Source: Chloroflexia bacterium (lineage in GTDB: Bacteria; Chloroflexota; Chloroflexia; Thermomicrobiales; JALYUS01). Taken from it: a stretch of DNA of 10,429 nucleotides. The stretch is from positions 1 to 10,429 of the forward strand of contig JAICJW010000131.1 of the NCBI GenBank assembly GCA_025928215.1. Reading direction: 5' to 3'. The position numbers and the translations under genes were made by a program. Position 1 is the stretch's first letter; each line of letters opens with the position of its first letter. The notes beneath the pieces were generated by a model. It was not told where the DNA came from and made no database searches. It saw nothing but the letters and a program-made list of their open reading frames with translations. Shown piece after piece: positions 5,461 to 10,429 of the stretch.

Positions 5461-5485
5461 CGTGCCGATGAAAGGGGGGGTTGCC

Positions 5486-5980
5486 ATGGTTTCGACACGT
5501 GCAGCACTCGAAAATGCGTTCACTGAGGCGCGGAAGGAGGTCTTCCGTGCAACTCGGGGATGGGCAATGCGACATTGGCTCGAACTGGACCTGAGCGCCG
5601 CGCAACTGAAAACGTTGATGGCATTGAAGGACGAAGGGCCATCAACGATCGGACACGTTGCTGAGATGCTCGGCATCACCCTCCCAACCGCCAGCCATCT
5701 GGTGGATAAACTTGTCCATTCCGGCTATGTGGAGCGGGCGGATGATCCAGAGGATCGTCGCCGCGCCGTCGCGCGCCCTTCCGCGCGGGGGGAAGAACTC
5801 CTGAGCCGCCTGCAGGAAGGCGACAGCCAATACACGCGCCACTGCCTCGACCGGATCAGCGACGAAGACCTCGCCGCCTTCGTGCAGGGTTTGCGAGCCT
5901 TCGCACGGGCGACGCGCGACCTTAATGCGGACCCGGCATTGGAACAGGAATTAATGCTCGTCGGCAAGAAAGAACGATAA
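5486..5980 (+). CDS. MarR-family transcriptional regulator
   Basis: Cytoplasmic dimeric winged-helix repressor, 164 aa, a normal MarR length. N-terminal dimerisation helix at about 7-31. The DNA-binding core starts at LSAAQLKTLMAL (37-48). The HTH GPSTIGHVAEMLGITLPTAS (51-70) is followed by the recognition helix SHLVDKLVHSGYVER and the wing with the MarR signature DDPEDRRR (86-93). The C-terminal helices complete the dimer interface. There is one cysteine (Cys120), so two-cysteine redox switching is not suggested. Start ATG 5486 is chosen because AAAGGGGGGG lies 5 nt upstream and because the promoter excludes ATG 5456; ATG 5468 is too close to the transcript start. It is first gene of an operon with the DHA2 exporter 10 nt downstream. 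It most likely represses itself, that operon and the divergent ABC operon, and is released by a small aromatic or drug ligand (family knowledge). Confidence 0.92.
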   Translation: MVSTRAALENAFTEARKEVFRATRGWAMRHWLELDLSAAQLKTLMALKDEGPSTIGHVAEMLGITLPTASHLVDKLVHSGYVERADDPEDRRRAVARPSARGEELLSRLQEGDSQYTRHCLDRISDEDLAAFVQGLRAFARATRDLNADPALEQELMLVGKKER

Positions 5981-5990
5981 AGGAAGGACA

Positions 5991-7709
5991 ATGGAACAAA
6001 CACTTTCCGCACCGGACACACCACTCTCCCTGCGCGCCTCCGTGAGCCAGAAGCGGCTCGCCTTCGTCCTCGTCGGCGTCGTGCTCGGCATGCTGCTTTC
6101 GGCACTGGATGGGACGATTGTTGGCACGGCGATGCCGACGATCATCGCCGACCTCGGCGGCCTCGCCCACTATTCGTGGGTCTTCACTGCCTATCTGCTC
6201 GCCTCGACCGTCACCGTGCCGATCTACGGCAAACTGTCGGACATCTATGGCCGCCGGATTTTCTTCGTCGGCGGGATGGTGCTCTTCCTCATCGGCTCGG
6301 CGCTCTCCGGGCTGTCGCGGGATATGACGCAACTGATCGTCTTCCGGGGGATTCAGGGGATCGGCGCGGGGGCGCTGATGCCGATCGCTATGGCGATCAT
6401 CGGCGATCTCTTCCCACCCGCCCAGCGCGCCAAGTGGCAGGGGGCGCTGACGGCGATCTTCGGATTGGCGACGATCGTCGGCCCGACACTCGGCGGCCTG
6501 ATTACCGACAATTGGGGCTGGCCGTGGGTCTTCTACGTCAATATGCCGCTCGGTGTGGTGGCGATCCTGACCACCCTCCTTGCGATGCCGGGGCAGTCAA
6601 AGCGCCGCGCGCACACGATTGATTACGCGGGCACCGCGACGATGGTCGCGGGAACCGTGCCGCTCCTGCTCGCCTTCTCCTTCGCGGGGAGCGAATACGC
6701 CTGGGGATCGGCGCAGATCATCGGCTTGCTGATCGTCGCGGTCGTCATGCTCAGCATCTTCTCCTTCATCGAGACGCGGGCGAGCGAGCCGATCATCAGC
6801 CCCGCGCTCTTCAAGAACCGCGTCTTCACGGTCTCGATGATCGCGACCTTCCTGACTAGTGTCGGCATGTATGGGGCGATCTCTTATCTGCCGCTCTTCG
6901 TGCAGGGCGTGATGGGCAATAGCGCGACGAACGCCGGCGCGGTCCTGACGCCGATGATGATCGGCTTCATCATTAGCAGCATCATCGGCGGGCAGATCCT
7001 GGGGCATACCGGGCATTACAAGGCGCTTGCGCTCGGCGGTTTCATCGTCGGGGCATTCGGGATGTTCCTTTTCTCACGGATGGGGGTCGCGACGACGAAC
7101 GGGACGCTCGTGCGCAATATGCTCGTCACGGGCCTCGGCATCGGAATCTCAATGAGTCTCTTCACGATCGTCGTGCAGAATGCCTTCCCCGCCCGGCAAC
7201 TCGGCGAAGTGACCGCCGGCCTGACCTTCTTCCGCTCGATTGGCGGCACCATCGGCGTCGCGCTGCTCGGCTCCGTGATGACCAACCGCTTCCAGAGCGC
7301 CTTCGGGGCGAATCTGCCCGAGGAACTGCGGCAGCGGCTGCCGGCGGATCAACTGACGGCGCTGCGCAATCCGCAGGTGCTCCTCTCGCCGGCGGCAACG
7401 GCGCGCATTCATGAGACCTTCGCGGCCTTCGGCCAGCAGAGTGACACCCTCTTCAACCAGTTCATGCTCGCGATCCGGCAGAGCCTCTCCGCCGCCGTGA
7501 CGACGCTCTTCGCCGCCGCGATGCTGGCGATGATTCTCGCCTTCATCGCCTGCCTCTTCCTGCGGGAAATCCCGCTCCGCAAGAGCAACGCCGATCATGC
7601 GACGAGCGTTACCGCCGAGGCGATTGCCAGCGCCGACGCGTGGATCACGCCGCCCGATCCGCAGATTGCCGCGACCGCCGCCGAGCCGATCGAGGCGGTA
7701 CGTCGGTAA
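5991..7709 (+). CDS. DHA2-family (EmrB/QacA-like) 14-TM drug exporter
   Basis: Proton-driven multidrug antiporter of the inner membrane, 572 aa. TM1 carries the DHA2 motif with Asp40 (LDGTIVGTAMPTII). Motif A is GKLSDIYGRR (80-89). FRGIQGIGAGALMPIA marks TM4, and the exporter motif C is GLATIVGPTLGG (158-169). The hydrophobic pattern fits 14 segments. A large loop (about 425-490), between the penultimate and last segments, contains conserved-looking NPQVLLSP, as in many DHA2 pumps. The hydrophilic C-tail is Ala/Pro-rich and low in information. Start ATG 5991 has AAGGA 6 nt upstream, and the gene follows marR by 10 nt. Genetic coupling to a MarR repressor is the standard arrangement for inducible drug efflux. 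The substrate is unknown. Confidence 0.95.
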   Translation: MEQTLSAPDTPLSLRASVSQKRLAFVLVGVVLGMLLSALDGTIVGTAMPTIIADLGGLAHYSWVFTAYLLASTVTVPIYGKLSDIYGRRIFFVGGMVLFLIGSALSGLSRDMTQLIVFRGIQGIGAGALMPIAMAIIGDLFPPAQRAKWQGALTAIFGLATIVGPTLGGLITDNWGWPWVFYVNMPLGVVAILTTLLAMPGQSKRRAHTIDYAGTATMVAGTVPLLLAFSFAGSEYAWGSAQIIGLLIVAVVMLSIFSFIETRASEPIISPALFKNRVFTVSMIATFLTSVGMYGAISYLPLFVQGVMGNSATNAGAVLTPMMIGFIISSIIGGQILGHTGHYKALALGGFIVGAFGMFLFSRMGVATTNGTLVRNMLVTGLGIGISMSLFTIVVQNAFPARQLGEVTAGLTFFRSIGGTIGVALLGSVMTNRFQSAFGANLPEELRQRLPADQLTALRNPQVLLSPAATARIHETFAAFGQQSDTLFNQFMLAIRQSLSAAVTTLFAAAMLAMILAFIACLFLREIPLRKSNADHATSVTAEAIASADAWITPPDPQIAATAAEPIEAVRR

Positions 7710-7721
7710 GAGAGGGAAACA

Positions 7722-8102
7722 ATGAGCACGACGTATCATCTGGAGCATGTCGGCATCGCGGCGAGCAGCGAGACCTTCGCGGCAACCGTCCGCTTCTATG
7801 AGGAGGTCTTTGGCTGGCATCGCATCCGCGAGGAACCCGATGTTCTCATCTTCGTCGGCGATGGGGCGGGTGGGCGGTTCGAGATCTTCGTCAGCAAAGC
7901 GCCACCCCTCGCCCATCCCCATCACCTCGCCTTTGGCGTCTCGTGGGAGGCATTCGACGGACTGGCGGCGCAATTGCGCGCGGCAGGCACGCAAATGGAC
8001 GAGCCGTTCGTCAATACGTTCGGGGATCGCATCGTCTTCTTTACCGATCCGGCCGGGAACCGCGCCCAAATCGTTGGCCGCCGCGAGCCCCTCGCGCGAT
8101 AA
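7722..8102 (+). CDS. VOC-superfamily (glyoxalase/bleomycin-resistance fold) protein
   Basis: Small cytoplasmic protein of 126 aa made of two beta-alpha-beta-beta-beta modules, the usual single-chain VOC size. Likely metal-site positions are His9 (LEHVGI), Glu54 (RFEIF), His67/His68 (HPHHLAF) and Gln116 (GNRAQI). The last position is normally Glu in DPxGNxxE sequences; here the DPAGNRAQ ending has Gln. Members of the fold act as glyoxalases, dioxygenases, fosfomycin-type thiol transferases or drug-binding proteins; which one cannot be said. GAGGGA stands 4 nt before ATG 7722, and the gene is 12 nt after the exporter stop, so it belongs to the MarR-controlled operon. That context favours a drug or reactive-compound binding or modifying role over housekeeping methylglyoxal removal. 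It ends just before a strong hairpin. Confidence 0.88.
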   Translation: MSTTYHLEHVGIAASSETFAATVRFYEEVFGWHRIREEPDVLIFVGDGAGGRFEIFVSKAPPLAHPHHLAFGVSWEAFDGLAAQLRAAGTQMDEPFVNTFGDRIVFFTDPAGNRAQIVGRREPLAR

Positions 8103-8115
8103 GACGCCGGAGGTC

Positions 8116-8157
8116 GGACCACGAAGACACGAAGGCTCCTTCATGTCTTCGTGGTCC
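8116..8157. terminator. 42-nt near-perfect hairpin between convergent genes
   Basis: GGACCACGAAGACA (8116-8129) pairs perfectly with TGTCTTCGTGGTCC (8144-8157). After one C/A mismatch the stem continues GAAG/CTTC to a 4-nt loop. It lies 13 nt after the VOC stop and 43 nt from the otsA stop, an ideal place for a bidirectional terminator, but no U-tract flanks it on either side. The left arm contains the tandem 8-mer CACGAAGA-CACGAAGG (8120-8135), the style of dispersed intergenic repeats known from environmental genomes, so it may be both repeat element and terminator. Confidence 0.6.
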
Positions 8158-8200
8158 AAATATTCCCTTTGCCTTCTTCAAGGCTCTCCAAATTTGCCCG

Positions 8201-9730
8201 TTACACGTGGGCGAATGATTCGCGCTCGACCGCAGCGATGTCGTCGAGTTGATCGGTGATCCAGCGGACGATGTCCGCCTGCTCGACGGAGGCGCGCAGC
8301 GCGGCGGCGCGGCGGAAGCGTTCGTCGGTCGGCATCGTCAGGGCGGCGTGCAGCGCGTCCGCCGTGCTGGCGACATCGGATGGGGCGATGGAGAGTGCGT
8401 GCGCGCCTAACTGCTCGTGCGCGCCGGCCGTCTCGGAGAGGATCAGCACGCCGCCGCGTTCGTTGAGCAGCGCGCCCTCCTTGGCGACGAGGTTCATGCC
8501 ATCCGCGAGGGAGTTGACGAGCAGCACGTCGTAGAGCGTCAGCGCGGCGAGGGCACGCTCGTAGTTATCGCCGACGAGCAGACGGACAGGCCGCCAGGTC
8601 TCCGTTCCGTGCTTGGTGTTCAGCCGCCCCATGAAGGCGTAGATATCGTCCAGATACTGCTGGTAGCGCGGCACCGAGAGACGCGACGGAACGAGCAGCG
8701 CGAGGAAGCGCACCTTGCCGTGCCACTCCGGATAGCGGTCGAGAAAGAGGTCGAACGCCTTGAAGCCGCGCAGCACATTCTTGCTCGGCTCCGCCCGGTC
8801 CACCCGTAGAATCGTCTGCTCGCCGAGATAATCCTGTAGCACCTCTCGATACTTCTCGACCGCCGGACTCTGCGCGGTTCGCCGGACGGCAACGACATCG
8901 AGCGAGATCGGATACGGGCGCACCTTAATCGTGCGCCCGTTGTGACGCAGACACATCCATTCATGGTCGCCGTCCGCGCCGGGGACATTTTCGACACAGG
9001 TGCGGATGAAGTTGTGGCAATGATCGTACGTCTGGAAGCCGACGATGTCATTCGCCATCAGGCCGAGGCAAATTTCTCGGCGGATCCGCGCGGGGAGGAA
9101 GCGCCAGTCATCCGTGTCCGGCCACGGGATATGGATGAACTGCTGTATCAGCGCGTGCGGCAGCCGCTTCCGCACCAGCGCCGCTGTGAGATAGAGATGA
9201 TAATCCTGCAACATGACAATTGGCCGGTCACTCTTCGCCAGTTCAGCGGCGCGCTGGATTGTGTTGGCGAAGGTGAGGTTAAGGATCGCGTAGCCAACAT
9301 CCCATGCGCGCCAGACCTGCGGATCAATATCCGGCTCGTGCGCGACATCCCAGAGATAATGCTGCAAAAACCAGAGGATCGTATTGCTGATCTCGTTATA
9401 GGCGAGGTCGTACGTTTCTGGCGGCACCGCCGCGAAGTGCAATTTGAGTGAGGGCCGGCCGCGATCCTTGACGACGACCGGTTCGCCGCCCGCCGTGACC
9501 GCACGCTGCCGGTCCCCTTCGGTCATCGCGCTCGCCACCCAGATTGGGTCCACATATTTCCCCAAGGCGCTCATCGCTGTGACGACCCCGCCGCTCCCCC
9601 GCCGATGCGTGAAGGTGCCGTTCGCATTTCGCGTGAACTCCACCGGGCCACGGTTCGCGGCGATGATCAGAGGATGCGCGGCGAGCAAATCCGCGTTCGG
9701 GAGGCGGTCGGTCGGCTGGTTAGAGGCCAT
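8201..9730 (-). CDS. otsA: Trehalose-6-phosphate synthase (GT20, OtsA-like)
   Basis: Retaining GT-B glycosyltransferase of family GT20, 509 aa, making alpha,alpha-trehalose-6-phosphate from NDP-glucose and glucose-6-phosphate in the cytoplasm. Equivalents of the E. coli OtsA key residues are in place: Arg27 (NRGP; OtsA Arg9), the GSGG glycine loop (45-48), Asp176 (QDYHL; Asp130), His200 (HIPWP; His154), Arg312 and Lys317 (VDRAEPSKN; Arg262/Lys267), Asp410 and Glu418 (LADGMNLVAKE; Asp361/Glu369). The donor loop reads AEPSKN where E. coli has LDYSKG, so it is a divergent GT20 branch. Donor preference (UDP, GDP or ADP) and even an atypical acceptor remain open. Start ATG 9730 has AAGGGA 6 nt upstream. 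The gene is monocistronic here, convergent with the efflux operon and divergent from a GAF protein. It would supply the substrate of OtsB encoded at 1353-2192. Confidence 0.92.
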   Translation of the reverse strand: MASNQPTDRLPNADLLAAHPLIIAANRGPVEFTRNANGTFTHRRGSGGVVTAMSALGKYVDPIWVASAMTEGDRQRAVTAGGEPVVVKDRGRPSLKLHFAAVPPETYDLAYNEISNTILWFLQHYLWDVAHEPDIDPQVWRAWDVGYAILNLTFANTIQRAAELAKSDRPIVMLQDYHLYLTAALVRKRLPHALIQQFIHIPWPDTDDWRFLPARIRREICLGLMANDIVGFQTYDHCHNFIRTCVENVPGADGDHEWMCLRHNGRTIKVRPYPISLDVVAVRRTAQSPAVEKYREVLQDYLGEQTILRVDRAEPSKNVLRGFKAFDLFLDRYPEWHGKVRFLALLVPSRLSVPRYQQYLDDIYAFMGRLNTKHGTETWRPVRLLVGDNYERALAALTLYDVLLVNSLADGMNLVAKEGALLNERGGVLILSETAGAHEQLGAHALSIAPSDVASTADALHAALTMPTDERFRRAAALRASVEQADIVRWITDQLDDIAAVERESFAHV

Positions 9731-9777
9731 TGGATATCCCTTCGTCCGCGACGCGCCGCGTTGCGCGCCTCGCCCCT

Positions 9778-9783
9778 AGTATA
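9778..9783 (-). promoter_or_regulatory. Candidate -10 box for otsA
   Basis: On the minus strand TATACT matches the -10 consensus at five of six positions and lies 47 nt ahead of ATG 9730, predicting a leader of about 40 nt. The best -35 candidate, TTGCAA, is only 14 bp away, shorter than ideal. The leader is very GC-rich and includes the palindrome ACGCG-C-CGCGT (9751-9761). The rest of the 216-bp divergent gap shows only a weak rightward TTGCAC-17-TAGGTG pair (9860-9888) that might serve the GAF gene. Confidence 0.35.
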
Positions 9784-9946
9784 CGCGGATGACGAAATTG
9801 CAAGACGATCGCCGCGAAAGCACACGGAAAGGAAGGGGAGATTCCGTACACTGGCCCCGTTGCACCGATGTGCCCGTGTGTGTAGGTGGAGTCGTTCGAG
9901 ATCACTAACGCTTCTTCCTTCTTTGGTGGAAAAAGGTGTTGCTTTT

Positions 9947-10429
9947 GTGAGCATCGTCATGATTGACCTCAATGAAACGGTTCGGACGTTTGTCCACACG
10001 CTCGCCGCCTCGCTGGCGCAGTCCTCGGTGACACTTTACGAACGGGATGGCGACGACCTTGTGCCGCGCGCGCATGCCGGGTCGGGCACGGTGATCGAGC
10101 GGGTGCGCATTGATCGCGGAATCATCGGACGGGTCTTCCGCACCGCGCGCGCCGCGCTCGTCCAGGAAGTCGAGAAGGACGCCGACTTCCTCCGTTTCGG
10201 CACGAATGTACAAAGTGCGATGACCGTGCCGGTGCTCGTGGACGGCACGGTCTTCGGTGTGGTGGACGTGCAGAGCGCGCAACCGCTCGACCGATTCGAT
10301 CTCGAACTGCTCGAACTGATTACGCAGCGAATCGGCGGGGCGATCCAGCAAGCGGAGCGGTATGCCGCCGCCGAGCGACGCGCCGCCCGCGCGGAAACCT
10401 TGCTCGACATCGGCGTCTCGCTCGGCGCC
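9947..10429 (+). CDS. GAF-domain signalling protein, N-terminal part (runs off window)
   Basis: 161 codons are visible and the frame is open at the right edge. A GAF domain occupies about residues 10-135: SVTLYERDGDDLVPRAHAG, then RGIIGRVFRTARAALVQEV, then the core strand TVFGVVDVQSAQPLDRFDLE typical of GAF sheets. A charged alpha-helical linker, QQAERYAAAERRAARAETLL, follows and leads into DIGVSLGA, which looks like the start of a second sensory (GAF or similar) domain. The output domain (kinase, cyclase, phosphatase or other) is beyond the window. Start GTG 9947 is preferred because AAGGTG lies 8 nt upstream. ATG 9959 is in frame but too far from that site. The gene is divergent from otsA; a regulatory link to trehalose synthesis is possible but not shown. 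Confidence 0.8.
   Translation, partial: MSIVMIDLNETVRTFVHTLAASLAQSSVTLYERDGDDLVPRAHAGSGTVIERVRIDRGIIGRVFRTARAALVQEVEKDADFLRFGTNVQSAMTVPVLVDGTVFGVVDVQSAQPLDRFDLELLELITQRIGGAIQQAERYAAAERRAARAETLLDIGVSLGA

Noticed and set aside
5456..5485. ATG 5456 or 5468 as the start of the MarR protein
   Set aside because: ATG 5456 lies within the -10 box and 5468 at the expected transcript start; ATG 5486 has a G-rich SD at correct spacing.
7149..8159. 336-codon open frame on the minus strand opposite the DHA2 and VOC genes
   Set aside because: It runs antisense to two well-supported genes with intact motifs, is Arg/Glu/Asp-rich without a recognisable fold, and long antisense frames are expected in high-GC DNA.
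7722..9730. A validamycin-like cyclitol cluster (VOC epimerase plus VldE-like GT20)
   Set aside because: The VOC protein is a single small domain in the operon of a drug exporter, no sugar-phosphate cyclase or kinase is present, and an ordinary trehalose phosphatase is nearby.

Overview
The window is about 10.4 kb of high-GC bacterial DNA, densely coding. No rRNA, tRNA, CRISPR array, phage or intact insertion sequence is visible. The organism cannot be fixed from sequence alone. A monoderm or Chloroflexota-like (for example Thermomicrobia/Sphaerobacter-type) host is my best guess, with low confidence. The hints are the GC-rich codon use, an OtsA with the 'VDRxEPSKN' form of the donor loop, a MacB-type exporter pair with no adaptor gene beside it, a probable leaderless promoter, and short tandem-repeat intergenic elements.

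Left part (1-2192, + strand). A short edge region carries a hairpin, a three-copy heptad repeat (CGAAC core) and an extended -10 box nine bases ahead of an ATG. It precedes a 12-TM MFS exporter (74-1366) whose end overlaps a trehalose-6-phosphate phosphatase gene (otsB, 1353-2192).

Middle left (2219-5196, - strand). Two small unknown genes are joined by a TAATG overlap (2679 down to 2219). Before them on the same strand lie a previously uncalled 54-codon membrane protein (3015-2851), a very GC-rich hairpin (3053-3021), an ABC permease of the MacB/FtsX family (4430-3069) and its ATPase (5196-4441). The ATPase and permease form an operon with the permease SD overlapping the ATPase stop.

Regulatory hub (5197-5485). 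Two divergent sigma70-type promoters stand back to back. Their -35 boxes are embedded in an almost symmetrical set of three GTCAATG-like half-sites, a convincing operator for the MarR-family repressor encoded immediately to the right. The leftward promoter makes a leader of about 178 nt with a 5'-terminal stem-loop and a U7 tract.

Middle right (5486-8102, + strand). marR-type repressor, 14-TM DHA2 (EmrB/QacA-like) drug exporter and a small VOC/glyoxalase-fold protein form a tight three-gene operon. Together with the leftward ABC exporter this looks like one MarR-controlled drug or toxic-compound defence module: sensor, two pumps of different energy source, and a modifying or binding protein.

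Right part (8116-10429). A 42-nt near-perfect hairpin separates the convergent VOC and otsA genes. otsA (8201-9730, - strand) encodes trehalose-6-phosphate synthase, which would work with otsB at the left end: UDP(NDP)-glucose + glucose-6-P to trehalose-6-P, then trehalose. The two trehalose genes are split apart by about 6 kb containing the efflux module. Divergent from otsA, a GTG-initiated GAF-domain signalling protein begins at 9947 and runs off the window.
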